Shown one piece after another: positions 9,901-22,816 of a stretch of 64,000 nt of DNA. Location: contig CM043944.1 in NCBI GenBank assembly GCA_014529385.2, positions 81,772,384 through 81,836,383 on the forward strand. The letters are read 5' to 3'. Numbering within the stretch: the first letter of the stretch is position 1; each line of letters starts with the position of its first letter. Source of the stretch: Adiantum capillus-veneris. Lineage: Eukaryota > Streptophyta > Polypodiopsida > Polypodiales > Pteridaceae. A model generated the notes under the pieces. That model made no database searches and was not told the origin of the DNA. It saw only the letters and a list, made by a program, of their open reading frames with translations. The translations under genes were made by a program, and so were the position numbers.

Positions 9901-12448
9901 CAGAGGAACGTCGTCGACTAGACTGTTCAAATTTTTCCATGATTCCACAATCTTGAGTAAAACGCTTTTTGTCGATTCGTTCCACCCTAAAATGTCGACC
10001 TTTACACCATGCTGCTGTGTATGACTTATACTACAACAAACAAAGATTATGAGTGGCCGTTCAAACGTTTAGAAATAAAGTCACTAGCTAGTCGTACATT
10101 GCAAACTTACCTTGGTCGCGCAACCCCGAGAGTACTCCCACTCTTCCTCAGTCACTTCGTCACCGCATTGTTGTGTGCTTTTCAATTGGTTGTGCAACCA
10201 TCTTAAGCTCATGAAGGTTGGTAGGCTCTCCAGAACCGCTGGATAGTGCATCGGTGGTCGTCTTCCCCGTCTCCACTCGATTCGTGCCCTTTGTCGCTCT
10301 TGCTTTGCATCCTCATATTGTGAAATCCACTTTTGCATCACTGGATTGTGAAGCATGCCAAATCGGTTGATTTTAGCCTCTAGATCTTCCGTCATCTTCT
10401 TCTCAACACCGAGATTGCACATGACAGTCCCAGATATGCGCTCATCATCTATGCTTCGCCATAGCGTGTCCCGGGATTTATCAAATACGTCTAGCCACTC
10501 TCCAATGTACACTAGGGACTCTGATACCAACCAACCTTCTGCCATGCTACCCTCCGGACGTGCCTTTTGACGCACATATCCCTTAAGCGTTTTCATGAAA
10601 CGTTCTAAGAAGAACATCCATCTGGAATGAATTGTGTCAGCTATTTCCACCTCATCAACTATGTGAACAAGAAGATGCACCTGAATGGTTAGCATTGTAG
10701 TAGGAAAATGTTTCTCAAACATGCACAGTACAAGCTCCGCAGCATTTAGTTTGGCGAATGGTATGGAGTCTACGTTGATCTCCTTTTGTGAGATCCATTG
10801 CACCAGCTTTGCAAGTTTGTAGATTGTGTTACGGATGTCGAGAGACAAACATCCCTCAATGGCAACCGGTAAAATAAACTGTCATGCTTGCTGATTACGG
10901 TGCTTGAGGTGCTTGTCGTGCTTGCTGACTAAGGTGCTAGAGGTGCTTGAGGTGCTTAACTACTAAGGTGCTAAGGTGCTTGAGGGGCTTAAGGTGTTCC
11001 AAAAGTCAACATGATAATAGATCAACTATGGGAAAAAACAAGATTTACAGTGTCTGAGTGAGGAGTGTCAATAGATCACCTGAGCATTCTGTTAGCCCGG
11101 GATAGTCATGCATGGTCCACATTAGAATGCCTCTGATCAAAGCATTCCGTCGTCCTGTGTGTCCGCTCATATCCACCACCTCTATGCCAATCCACAATTG
11201 TTGTAGCTCTTCCAATAGTGGACAAAGATACACATCCATATTCCCCACTTTATATCGCCCTGGCACAATCAAGCTTAGCCATAGGTGCCCCTTCTTCGTA
11301 GTCAACCACGGGGGAATGTTGTAGTTGACGATGACAACGGACCACACACTGTAAGATGTTGATCTTTGACCAAATAGATTTACGCCATCCATAGCCAGGC
11401 CTAAGCGCAAATTTCGAGCTTCCGTGGCAAAATCCGACCATGTTCCATCTATATGTTTCCACGCTACGCAATCTGCAGGAATTCGTAGCACACCATCCGA
11501 AGATTTATTCTCCTCATGCCATCATGCTAGGGCGGCCATGGACTTACATTCGAAGAAATGCTTGATGCGAGGAAGTAGAGGGAAATGTCGCAAAACCTTT
11601 TGTGGAATTTTTGTCCCATGGAGATCTACTCGATATCTTTCGGAATCACATTTCGGACACTTCTCCATGTCTATGTATTCCCCTCTGAAAAGAATGCAGT
11701 CATTAGGACAAGCGTGGATAGAATTGTAATCCATCCCCAAGTTTCGCAAAATCTTTCTTGCTTCATCTCGGGAATCTGGCATCACATTGTCAGCTGGTAG
11801 TATGTGCTCTTTCAGCAATCTACACAACATAAAAATATGATACAGTCGTGTAAAAATCTATCAGATCATTATACATTTAGAGTTTTATTAAAGTAAACTA
11901 ATTGTAATAGATCACCTGAAAAGCGTTGTGACGCTAGTGTCACTCCATCCAAACTTTGCCTGCATGTTGAGAAGAACCAGGAGTGCTTTCAATCTAGACA
12001 TACGTGCTCCATTATACAATGGCGTATCGGCTTCACTTTTCATATCATCATAGATAAGCCTTTCTGAATCCATGATCATCTCGATCATTTCATCAATCTC
12101 GGGCTAAAACATTGCCTCGTTGGGAATGTGCTCTGCACGATCATCCCCCGAGCTGTCAGAGGCTACATCTTGTGGCCTCACATATGCTGCTTGACCAAAG
12201 CGCCTGCGAACACGTCTATTGGGTTGCAAGATTGCTGCTTGTTGGCCAGCGTCAGAGTCCGACGAGTTATAATTGGCAACAACTCGATCTATAATAGATG
12301 GATCGAACTCGCCAAATTCGCGAACGTACTGCAAAGAAACACGTCTTGTCCGTCGCACAGCATGCTTGCATTGATTACAAGGACATAAGACCCTCCTTGA
12401 GAGATAGGTGTTTCTGTTGGACGGTCCCACATCCTCGTCCCTACTCAT
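9901..12448 (-). pseudogene. TNP2-type CACTA transposase, CACTA 1
   Basis: Reads 12448 to about 9901 on the minus strand. Exon 1 starts MSRDEDVGPSNRNTYLSRR with the CPCNQCKH zinc-like motif of TNP2 N-termini. Next come NLGMDYNSIHACPNDCILF and CPKCDSERYRVD (11830-11520), then the TNP2 core (LGLAMDGVNLFG, GRYKVGNMDVYL, ILMWTMHDYPG; 11491-11091). The 254-codon block 10848-10084 carries the DUF4218-like region (RWMFFLERFMKTLKGYV, RPEGSMAEGW). Two stops interrupt exons (NEAMF*PEID, AALA*WHEE). The exons between 11008 and 10883 are deleted and the C-terminal DUF4216 part is missing. Confidence 0.9.
10883..11008. repeat. Filler DNA of AGGTGCTTG repeats at a deletion junction
   Basis: About 126 bp of imperfect AGGTGCTTG / AAGGTGCTAG repeats replace the 687 bp present in element 2 at 24674-25360. 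Flanking sequence on both sides aligns base for base with element 2, so this is filler at a repaired break. Confidence 0.8.
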
Positions 12449-12510
12449 AATGAGGATAAAAATCTTATAACCTGGACAACAAATTTAATATTCTATTGGC
12501 ATTCTTCGTC

Positions 12511-12564
<54 letters not shown>

Positions 12565-12996
12565 ACCTCACATTCTCTGATCATGTCCAATCCCTGCACA
12601 CCTCGGTCTAGAGGTGCACGGAGATTAGAACCACCGGGTTATAATCTCGTCTTTATTGGTCAATACCTATATTTGTGGGTACAAGAAATCTACACACCCA
12701 CGTCTACATGATACTGCATGTAGTGGACAAAACCCCTTTGCCTCTTCTCTAGCTGTAGCACTTCACAGCATCTTAACATCTTTTCACAATAGATCTTTTC
12801 ACTGTTCGTCTAACCCTAAACCCTAAACCGTAAGTAATTCTTGCGTGGACTCGATCTAACGTAAATAAGCGTAAATCTAAATAAACGTAAATCTAACTAA
12901 AAATAAACCTAAATCTAATTTAATGTAAATCTACATCTAACCTAATCTTTAACGTCTTTTGGGATAGTTTCCTACGACGTTAAAACTCTCTTCTTC

Positions 12997-13061
<65 letters not shown>

Positions 13062-14145
13062 GGTAAACCTAAATAAACCTAAGTCTAATCTAATATAACA
13101 TAAATCTAAATCTAACGTAAATTATGTTATATTAAAAACAAAGAACTAAACTAACAGGGATTATAAGAACCTTAAAACTGATTTAACACATAATTTTTCA
13201 CATAACTCGGCAAGAGTTGGCATTCTCATCACTAAAGATGTGAGAGTTAACTTCCGGCGGTGACGCTGCCTCATCTCCATCCACATCTGACGACAGCAAT
13301 TGGCCCTTTAGACCGTTCTTGCTCTTGTTACTAGCTTTGAAGTTGTTGTTGAATGACTAGAGGTTGTCTAGATGGTTATTGTGTCGGGGATGTAGTGACT
13401 CTTGCCGCCCTGAAGATCCACCTTCTTCCCTATCTTCTGAAGACATTTCACCAGTACTTTTGGATCGACGGAGCCCACCATGAGTGAAGGCAGTAATACC
13501 CTATATTCCATTGAGGGCTTTCTTCACCCGCTTCATGCAGGCATCGCAGTCTATGGAGACCTAAATCTAATATAATATAACGTAAATCTAAATCTAGCGT
13601 AAATAAACGTAAATCTAGTTAAAAATAAACCTAAATCTAATTTAATGTAAGTCTACATATAACCTAATCTTTAACGTCTTTTAAGATAGTTTCCTACGAC
13701 GTTATAACTCTCTTCTTCTTGTGTGTGTGCGCGTGTGTGGATGTGTGTGCCAATAAAAAGAGATCAATGGTATAACCTTTCTATCACCCATGCCAAGTAT
13801 GATAGATTGATTATGCCATTTCCCTCTTGAATAATAGGTCTTGAGTTCAACTCCTCGTCGGCTAGATCTTTAGGTCTTTTAATTTTAATTAGTTTCCTAC
13901 GACGTTAAATTAGTTTCTCTCTCTTTTTCTCTCAATGTGTGTGCGTTTTTTTGGATCGTATGCATGTTTTCTCTCTCTTTTCCTCTCTCAATGTGTGCGT
14001 TTTTTGTTTATGCATGTTCTCTCTCTCTTTTCCTCTCTCAATGCGTGCGTTTTTTGTTTATGCATGCTCTCTCTCTCTCTTTCCTCTCTCAATGTGTGTG
14101 TGCATTCTTTGTTTATGTATGTGTGTGTGCGTTTTTGTTTATGTT

Positions 14146-14186
<41 letters not shown>

Positions 14187-14295
14187 AAAAACACTATGTG
14201 TGTGTGTGTGTATTTGTGTGTGAGAGAAAAAGAAAGAGGGGAAGGGAACATGAGAATGAGGAGAGGGAAGGAGCATACCTGGCTCTCCTTCCTCT

Positions 14296-14347
<52 letters not shown>

Positions 14348-14352
14348 AGAAG

Positions 14353-14396
<44 letters not shown>

Positions 14397-14480
14397 CGTT
14401 ACCTGCTCCTTGCTTGAGGGCGCCGAAAAACTCAGATCTGAGATCTAAGTTTTTGGGCGCGCTCGGTTATTTTTTTAGCC
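12449..14480. other. Non-coding right arm of CACTA 1
   Basis: Contains (CT)n at 12515-12562, (GT)n at 12999-13058, further CT/GT/AG runs at 13920-14390, an interstitial CCCTAAACCCTAAA near 12812, and AT-rich AAACCTAAATCTAA-type repeats. A tRNA-B-box-like GAGTTCAACTCC lies near 13848. The long Leu-Ser and Val-Cys frames are translated microsatellite. The same arm, with the same order of microsatellites, occurs in element 2. Confidence 0.9.
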
Positions 14481-14607
14481 CAGCCGACGTCGCTATGAGC
14501 GTCGCAAATTAACAAAGAAATTTGCGACGCTCATAGCAACGCCGGGAAATTTTTTTTGAGCGTCGCTGTGTGAGCGTCGCTAATATGAATAGCCTCTTGT
14601 AGTGCTC

Positions 14608-15765
14608 GTGATATTTACTACTCTTTGAGTTTCTATTTTATCTTCACCAATTTACATCATACATTATGATAGGTACATCACATCAACTTCTTGTTTAAGT
14701 TTATGATGCAATATCGTGATTTGTAGCTCAATTATTTGAAAAGTCGTGTATTCTATGTCATCTTGTCAAATACTAGACCAAAATTGTACTCCTTTTTCAA
14801 ACTGTATGCATTACATAATATAATCTTTTGGTGAAAGTCTTCATACTCTAACCTTTAAGCTTACTAATTTCACATTATGATCAAACTATACATTAAGAGA
14901 CCTACATATTTTTCTACTTGGTTGTGGCGAACACCCAATGACAATATATATGGACCTCGGTTAGACTCGGGTGAGCTCTATCTAGTGGGGGGCCCTGGTT
15001 AGATAAAAGTCAATAAAGACTACAAAATACAAATCAAAGAGCAAAAGAATGAGTGTAGTCCTTTCAGTTGAGGAAGGAGCAAGAACCTATAATGACAAAC
15101 CCCAGAACAACATGATCATGTCACAAAGAAGGATGATCATGTCATGGCATTCCTTCTTGGTTTCCTTTTATAAGCTGCCCTAGTACTTTCCTTTATAATA
15201 GGTCATGAGTAGTCATTCTCCCATTGATCACAAGGACTTATTTCCAATTTTATCAATGGTTTTATCATGTTTTCTCAGTTTGAATCCCTTTAACAGAACT
15301 CACTAGCCTTCCAAATGACTAACTCATTTCAATTTATTATAGCCATCCAATACTCACAATCAATATATAAAAAATGATATTGTAATCAAATTCTTGCCCT
15401 TGCTCTCTTTTAGCTGCTCGTTCTCTGCTCATTAACTAAAAGAACTCGTGATTAAGCAATGTGACTACACTTTTGGAAAGTGAAGGGTTCTTCTTTGTTT
15501 TATTGAGATGATTTAATGGGATTTGATTATGATGCATTAACAATTATTTATTGGATCTGACAGATAGCAAAGGAATGATTGATTTATGGGCTATGCAATT
15601 GATGGATATTTTATTAGTGGAGATCTCTTTATGAACACTGGTCGTTCTTATGTTTGAACGAACAATTGTAATCATTTTTTAGCATTAATAGAAATCTATC
15701 AATAAATAAATGCAAGAGGGGAATGCTCAATCTTGCATGAGGGAAGGATTGTACCCAGTGTTCTC
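14608..15765. other. AT-rich stretch without recognisable gene
   Basis: This continues the DNA interrupted by CACTA 1. I see no open frame of note, no repeat termini and no RNA gene. Confidence 0.6.
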
Positions 15766-15768
15766 TAT

Positions 15769-16020
15769 CACTACAACACGTCGTGCAAAAATCGGTGTAG
15801 ATACCGGCAAGACAAGCTTTCTTTTAAAAGTAAAATACATTGGGATAAGCATCATAATAAATGCCGGTACCGTAGCGTCGGTATATATACCGGTAATCAC
15901 CGTCGAAATATACGCAGTTATAATCATCAAAATACACGCAGTTATATACGCCTGTATACATGCAGTTATACGCACCGAAAATTTTATCTGATACTGACGG
16001 TTCTTCTGAGGCCTATAGCG
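15769..16020. repeat. Terminus and subterminal repeats of CACTA 3 (left)
   Basis: CACTACAAC terminus followed by TACCGGCAAG, GCCGGTACCG, CGGTATATATACCGG and three copies of an ATACACGCAGTTATA-like motif. Distinct from the AGCGACG motif of elements 1 and 2, so this is another CACTA family. Confidence 0.7.
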
Positions 16021-16254
16021 GCACATATACTGAACTCTATTCCAACGACCAAACCTGCAAATTTTGTTTTGGGCAGAGAGGGCTCAGAACTTGATGTTGC
16101 ATGTACTACAGCAACAGAAAACAGTCCTCTCTACCCAAAGGAAGATTGCACAAACAACCGCACTCCACCTACAAGTTGACGATAAAGAGCGGGTGTATAA
16201 AATTAGTTAAACTCTAAAAAGAACAAAACCACAAAATCAAAAGCTTAATCATGA

Positions 16255-16610
16255 CAAGTTCTCAAAAGCATAACCATAATGTCGACTCCCAAACCATAGG
16301 CACAACGGCATAACCATAACCATAACCATAATCTGATTGCCAAACCATAACTATCACATGATTGCCATACCATCACTGAAAACCATAACCATAATCTGCT
16401 TTCCAAACCATAACTATCACATGATTGCCATACCATCATTGAAAACCATAACCATAACTTGATTGTCAAACCCTAACCATACCATGATTGCTATACCATC
16501 ATTGCAAAACCATAACCATAACTTGATTGTCAAACCATGACCGAAACCTCTATGCCATACCATAAGCATAACCTCTGTGCCATACCATAATTGCGAAACA
16601 AATCACAATC
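16255..16610. repeat. Tandem repeats of AACCATAACCATAA type, about 65 bp
   Basis: About four units of roughly 65 bp containing AACCATAACCATAA, TGATTG and CCATACCATCATTG. Non-coding interior of CACTA 3. Confidence 0.85.
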
Positions 16611-16813
16611 ACAAACGGAATGCAAAACTAAATATAAGCACTACAAAACTGTAATGCAAACAATCACTGAGTAAGACTGTATCAAGAAGACCATAGCTAC
16701 AAAAAAGACTGTACAAAGAAGACTGTATGAAGATAACTGAGTAAGACTGTATCAAGAAAACCATCATGGTAATGCCTCATAGTCGATGTCCTCTCCCTCC
16801 TTCTACAGCTAGG

Positions 16814-18200
16814 TCAAAAGGGCCACAAGCTCCAATCACACGCTTTCAGTGGATGCATGTCATGTTTGCATATGTTTGGTCCACGTAGCTCATGTCCTTC
16901 AGGCAAAAATCTACCATGCTTCTCGTAAACTGTCTTGCTCAAATGCTCAGAGTGACGAAAACCAAGTTGAGGACCACATTTCGGACATGCATGATTTCCC
17001 GAGTAACTCAAGCCTGAAACATCACAAAATTAAAATATTAAAGCGTTGGCATACGAAGGAATAACATGTGTGTAAGGATTTCAAAGGCACTTACCTAAGC
17101 ACTCACCGAAGCATGGCCAATTGTGCGTGGTCCACATGAGAATTCCTTGCACATGTACATTCCATCGTCCAATTGGTTGGGACATATCAACCACATTGAT
17201 TCTTGTCCACAAGATTTGGAGCTCTTCTATAAGTGGTGCCAGATAGACGTCCATGTTCTTTGCTTTGTACTTTCCTGGGATGATCAGTGACAACAACAGA
17301 TTGTCCTTTTTTATAGCTAGCCATAATGGAAGATTATAATTAACCACATAAATAGGGCACGTGCTTTATGACGAACTCCGTAATCCGAATGGGTTTACTC
17401 CGTCCATTGCCAGACCAAAGCGGATACATCAAGTCTCGTTGTTAAATGTAGGCCAACTTTCCTCTATGTGCTTCCATGCATGAGAGTCACCAGGTACCCG
17501 CATCACATCATCTGTCGATCTGGTATTTGAGTGTCATGTCATCAAAGTGTCTATGGACTTGCACGTGAATATGCTCTTTATTCTTGGAATGATAGGAAAG
17601 TGTCGAAGGACCTTTGCAGGGATAAATTTTCCTTGTATGTCCTCTCTATACCTGTTTGATTCACAATTGGGACACTATTCCAAATTTGCATACTCATTAC
17701 GAAAAAGTATACAACCATTAGGACATGCATGTATTCTGTGATAATCCAGGCCCAAATTAGTAAGAAGCTTTTCAGCGGCTGGAAGGGTAGGGGACATGCG
17801 ATTCCCTTCTCACAAGATTTGCTCGTTGAGCAACCTGTCGTTACATGAACAAGTCAGTCCCTTGATCATATTAATGAACTGTAATTTATAGTTTATCATG
17901 CTTAGGATACAATGTATTTACCTGAAAAGCTCTGCAATTGAGGCATCAGACCACCCATAGATAGACTACAAATTAAGCATTACCAACGCGATACGAAGAA
18001 CTGAGATTTTTGCACCATTGTAAAGCGGCATGCGTGCAAAATTTTGCATCATTTCACCCTCTTTATCGTTGCTATCATGCCGTCAATATGGACGGGATGG
18101 CTGAGATTGTGGTCCGAAATATTGCGTTGAATGTTGTCGTCTTCTATGTTTTCAATGATGGGATCCATGTCAAAGAACGCGTCTAACATCTACTCCATCT
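16814..18200 (-). pseudogene. TNP2-type transposase fragment, CACTA 3
   Basis: The minus strand shows, in order: an N-terminal piece (DAFFDMDPIIENIEDD), NLGLDYHRIHACPNGCILF with CPNCESNRYRED, RHFPIIPRIKSIF, FGLAMDGVNPFGLRSS, VVNYNLPLWLAIKKDN, GKYKAKNMDVYLAPLIEEL, ILMWTTHNWPCFGECLG, and a zinc-like exon NHACPKCGPQLGFRHSEH with LPEGHELRG. These match the TNP2 of elements 1 and 2 block for block, but at clearly lower identity. Several stops and frame changes make it a pseudogene. The DUF4218/DUF4216 half is absent. Confidence 0.85.
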
Positions 18201-18810
18201 CTACTTCTTGAAATGCCACATCAGGTATTGGTTGGGAGGACTCAGTCGATGGTTGAAAATTGTCTTCTCTGAGATGAAGTTAGAGAAATATCTACTTGCG
18301 GAGTTTAATCTATTGTCTCTGGACCATGAGATCGATAACGTAGGTCTTGTAGTTGCTCTATCGAAAAGAGACCGTGATTGCGTATGTGCTTTTTGCATAT
18401 TTTTTTATTTCAAAAGATCTGATGAATTAGGAGAAAGTTGGACTCGCTTTTGGGCCTTGTAAGAAGTTCCACATCGGCTTAGAGAGAGAAAATGAAAATG
18501 TTAAATTGTGCATTATATGTGATACTTTTTTGCGCCAACAAAAAGCCAAAATGATATTCTTTGGTAGGTAGCCGTCGTCTTTATCATTCTTATCCTTCAT
18601 TCTCTTGTCAGGAATCCAATTAACCGTATGTCTAATGATTTGAAATGCCAACTTACAAGCGTTCCCTCCAGAAACATAAGCCACACAAACTCTATCAACT
18701 CTAAACATGAGAATATGGTCTTCCCTCCCAAAACCTGAGATATTTCATGAGTTTTGAGTGTCTGTCTTTTTCTTTATCAACTCTAGGAATGGAGAACGCT
18801 TCTTTTTCTG

Positions 18811-20891
18811 ATGAAAACACCAATTTTTGAACTAGCAATCATCAACCCCTTCATCTTTAACAATTACCCAAAAAAGAATACAAATCATCTTCATGTTGAT
18901 GTATTGCAAGAGTACGCACCGTTGCAGAAACGTAGGAGGGAGTTTTTCTTATCTCAACGGAAGAAAGAACTTAGAAGGACAAACAAGGAACATCATTTGG
19001 ATTTGTGGACCGATGGGTCTATTTATCCAAAGGATCCTACGACAAATGCGCCACCTCCCTTTGCTAATATCACTAACCTCTTACATTTCATAGGCGATGG
19101 CAACGATGGGCTATTGGGATACACCGAACATTTGGAAATGAGAGGATTGAATGCGGAAAGGCAAAGAAACTTCCTGGCGATGGAGAACATACAGTTGAAG
19201 AAACTTAATGAAGCAGGCTCTCAAAAGATTTCATCAAACAAAGAGACAATCCAAGGCCTTGAGAAGAAGATCACAAGTTTGCGAGAGAAAGACACCGTGC
19301 TTGGTAGTTGAAAAAGAAAACAAGATCTGTGCAACATTGAGAACATGAAGATTGGTAGTGGTGGCTTGAAAAAATGAATACGAGCTTTAAGGTAACTCGA
19401 AGTTTGTTTAAGCTTTTGTATCTTGAATATGCTTCATTAAGAAATGGATACACTTTCCTATACATGATCATAACGCATGGTGCTTTTTTGGCAGTCTTTA
19501 CTGCATCCAAACTCAAACGGTGCAGGCTTCAATGCTGGAGTGCATTACAGCAGTCTAGTTCCAAAAGAAGTAGTTGAAGAGATGATAACTCAAAAAAAAA
19601 ATTGTAAGTTGAAAAAGAGGATCCTTACCTCCTTCATGAACGAGAATCGGTTGCAACCAATGGAAGTGCAAGCAATACTTGATGAGAGTGGCATCTCGCA
19701 GATAGGATACAGGGCACTCTTCAAAGCATTAGCTAAAAAGTCTCAAACTAAACTACAGAGAGGATCATTGCTGCCAAAGCCATCACATGTAAAGGCTGCT
19801 TGCCGGCACGTAAACGATGAGGTGTTTGAGAAACTTGAGTCACCATTCCATATTGAAGCAACATTCTTAGGCAAGGGTGCAGAAAGGTACAGGTCAACGA
19901 GCACAACAACCTCTTTGTTGATCTTGAAGCATTGCAAAGGTATGCAATTCACTTCTTTGACATCAGTTGAGAGGAGTGCGGTGGGGTTCTCAATTTTGTT
20001 TTGAAGCTCGCTGAGTGTGAGGTCATGAAGAACAAGAAGCTGGAGAGAGTCACCATTACCCTCATGAACAAAGCTTTGGATCCATCAATAATGAAAGAGG
20101 ATCCACGATACTTCAGCGTGCAATCCGAAAACAACATTCTAACTCTAGGATCATTTCAGGTATACTTCGTTCACTCTATAATAACAAAAATATTGATTAT
20201 TTGGTTGTTGACTTTGTGTTTTCCTTTTTCATTGCAGGTTGATAAGGAAAATTTTGAAATCTTCAATTGGGTTTTTAGTCAAACCCAAATTTCTTCTATC
20301 ATCAGTGAACAAAGAAACGGAGTCGTTCTTTCAGTGGAAGGATTTGGTGATTATACAGTGGAATGGCACATGGCAGGTGACTTAAAGACTCTTAAGTGTA
20401 TGTACAAAATAACACGCGGAGCACTTGTGGCAAATCCATGCTTATATTGCATGACTGATGCACAATCTCTTGAGAGTGTGCAATGGAATAGAGCTCCCAA
20501 CAGACATCTTCAAGATAAAACTTTTAGGCCAGTGCTTGATATTCCTCTGAGTAGAGTTCACGTTTGTACACTTCATACAGTCTGGCGAATAATTGAAAAG
20601 GTGGTTCATTTGTACATATGTTTTGCATGGACATTAAAGCCAGAGAGTGAGTCGAAAAGAGTGATCAAAGCATTAGAGGGAGTGCTCTCAGACATTGGTT
20701 TGCATGGAAGCAATGTCAAAACCGAAGAGGACCCTAAGATGTCTCAAAGTCGTTCCAAGATACCTAGGAAAGCATCGATAGGGCAGTGTGAAGGCCAGAA
20801 GGTTTCTTGGGTTTAGCCTCAAAGATTCAGATAGAGAAGAAAGGAAAAACCTATTCAACAAATGGAAACAGTTACATATAGTGGTTAAAGA
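18811..20891 (+). pseudogene. Gene A, unrecognised multi-exon gene, 5' part
   Basis: The plus-strand gene begins near an ATG at 18811 (MKTPIFELAIINPF); its first exon ends in a predicted coiled coil (LEKKITSLREKD). GT-AG introns are visible at 19392-19494 (103 bp) and 20160-20237 (78 bp). The last exon carries a possible metal site (NPCLYCMTDAQS), LSRVHVCTLHTVWRIIEKV, and KARRFLGFSLKDS. I do not recognise the family. Frameshifts near 19312, 19890 and 20795 and a stop (FDIS*EECGG) mark it as decayed. CACTA 2 interrupts the exon at 20891 and the frame resumes at 29042. It is convergent with gene B. Confidence 0.6.
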
Positions 20892-21506
20892 CACTACAAG
20901 AGGTTGTGTGCTCTTGTGACGCTGTTAGCGACGGAAATACACTGGGTTTTTATAACCCCCGGCGTCGCTAAAACCGTCTCTACGAGAGCGTCGCTATATG
21001 CGTCGCTATGAGCGTCGCTATATAGAGACGCTCATAGCGACGGTCATAGCGACGGTTATAGCGACGTTTACACAGAAGTCTATAGCGACGCTACAGAGCC
21101 ATAAATAGCGACGGTTATAGCGACGCCCGAGAGAAATTTTTTTTGGTGACAGGGCATTGAATGCCCTGCCACCCATCAACCATATTGTACTTGATTCACT
21201 TTTTTAAAAAAGTGCAAGGGTAGATAATAGACCCAAAATAGTCACCCACAAGACGCATTGTTTGCAAAATTGACAAGCGTAAAATTGACAATTGTACACA
21301 TCATAGGCAAAATGAATTGATTGGCAAATGTAATAATGACAATTGTACAACATCATCGGCATAAAGAATTGATTGGCAAAATGAACTGCGGTGACAAATG
21401 TAATAATATACATGGTTCAAAAAGACGTATAAAATCCGTCTCATGATACATAAGCTATGAGAAACCCTAAACTAATGCTATCTAGCTACGGCTAAACTGA
21501 CGTCGT

Positions 21507-22816
21507 CTAGTCAGACGTCTCATCGCGTCCAAGCGGCGTATCCGTCGGATTCTGCAAAAAAAGACAATAAGACAGCTGTCAGTAAGTATAAACATATAAC
21601 GACGTTTATAAAACAATACAAAAAATAGAAAAGAGTAAACCCTAATACTAACCATGCCGCCGCGAGAACTGAGAATGTCCATCAGGGCGTTTAAGCCCTT
21701 CCTGCCTGCGTACTCGTGCTCGTACGGTGTGGGATCACGTCCTGTCATCGACCACTGTCAAAACATACAAAGAATTCATTATGTTAGAATTAAAAAACTC
21801 ATAAACCCTAAACTATCGAACATAAAGAGCAATGAGAAAACACTTACAAAATCGGCCTCAAATGATGCCCATCCACCGCTCCCCAAGTGGTGCGAGCTCC
21901 CTGCCTCTACTCGCGCTCTGGCTGCATCCTTTTGTTGCTTCCACTTGTCGGGATTCTCGCGCGCTGCTTTCTTCGCATTCTTCTAATCTTCTTTGGCCAT
22001 CCAATCTGGCCTATTCCACCCATGCTTGATTGCTTTTTGCACTTGGGAACGCTTGTGTTTGCAGTATTCGCGCATTCGAATCTTCATCAGGTCTTCATTG
22101 AAGCGTTGATCCCGTGTTGGAAAGGGAAACACATCATGAAGTATGCTCATGACTCTGTTTTTTAAATCACTTGGTACTTCACTCCATTTGTTTAGTATGT
22201 AGTGTCTAAACAGCTGAGAGCAAAGACCACTCATGCGCAAGATCACCTTCTTGCCATCATCATCCATGATGATGCCGCCACTGAAGTCGACGGAGTAAGG
22301 CAAGCCCTCTGGCCAGTGATGCGTGAACCTAGGTGTCCCGGTAGGGGTCTCTAGCGGCGTGTCGATGGGGCTACGGACGTCAGGTGTCTCCACCGGCGTC
22401 TGGGCCCCGAAGCGAGGAGTGTCGAGTGGGGTGGCTCTTGGCGGAGTAGGTAGAGGTGTGTAGCTGCTAGGAACAGTCAGACGTGCAAAACCTGGCGTAG
22501 ATGGCGATGGTGTGGCTGGTGTGGGGGCGGGCAAAGAAGGGGAGGGTAAAGAGCCTCGTCGAACACGAGGCGGTGTGGAGGCATCGGTGGCGGAATCCCC
22601 ACAACAACCGCCACCACCACCACTAGAGCGCCGGTGTCTAGACGAGTGTGAAGCTCGTCTCGTCGATGCCGAAGCTTCGGAGCGCGCCGAATGCTTCGAA
22701 AGAGAGGGAGATGCGGATGGAGTAGGAACGCGCGATGATGCGCCAGAGCGATGACGCTCCACGTACCACTGTCTCTGCTGCAGTGACAAAGAAGAAAGAA
22801 ACTCCTCATCATCCAT
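21507..22816 (-). pseudogene. tnpA-like: TNPA-like gene (plant Transposase_24 type), CACTA 2
   Basis: Start chosen at ATG 22816 (MDDEEFLSSLSLQQRQWYVE), two bases after an AG acceptor, implying a 5' UTR intron. Exon 1 has a Ser/Pro-rich, low-complexity N-terminal half (TPSASPSLS, TPLDTPRFG), then a basic helical region (HYILNKWSEVPSDLKNRVM, NRPDWMAKED) typical of plant En/Spm Transposase_24 proteins. A GTAAG donor follows GGWASFEADF (21848). Exon 2 is 21754-21653 (TGRDPTPYEHEYAGRKG), and exon 3 21551-21507 (NPTDTPLGRDETSD). At 21985 a Trp codon is TAG (AKED*KNAKK); element 1 has TGG there. Confidence 0.85.

Larger units (their letters stand above)
8790..14604 (-). mobile_element. CACTA (En/Spm) transposon 1, internally deleted
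   Basis: The left end CACTACAAGAGG (8790) and right end CCTCTTGTAGTG (to 14604) form a perfect 12-bp inverted terminus. The 3-bp duplication CTC flanks it (8787-8789, 14605-14607). Subterminal arrays of AGCGACG-type repeats lie at both ends. The minus strand carries remnants of TNP2 and TNPA. Compared with element 2 it lacks two internal blocks, equal to 22042-23691 and 24674-25360 of the latter, so it is 5.8 kb instead of 8.15 kb and cannot encode either full protein. Confidence 0.95.

Noticed and set aside
13780-13890. SINE in the CACTA right arm (also 28190-28290)
   Set aside because: Only a B-box-like GAGTTCAACTCC is convincing; the A box is weak and the segment is shared by both CACTA copies, so it is element DNA.
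18427-18708. 93-codon minus-strand frame upstream of gene A as a gene
   Set aside because: No recognised domain, and it overlaps the short inverted match to 46.4 kb; coding status cannot be supported.
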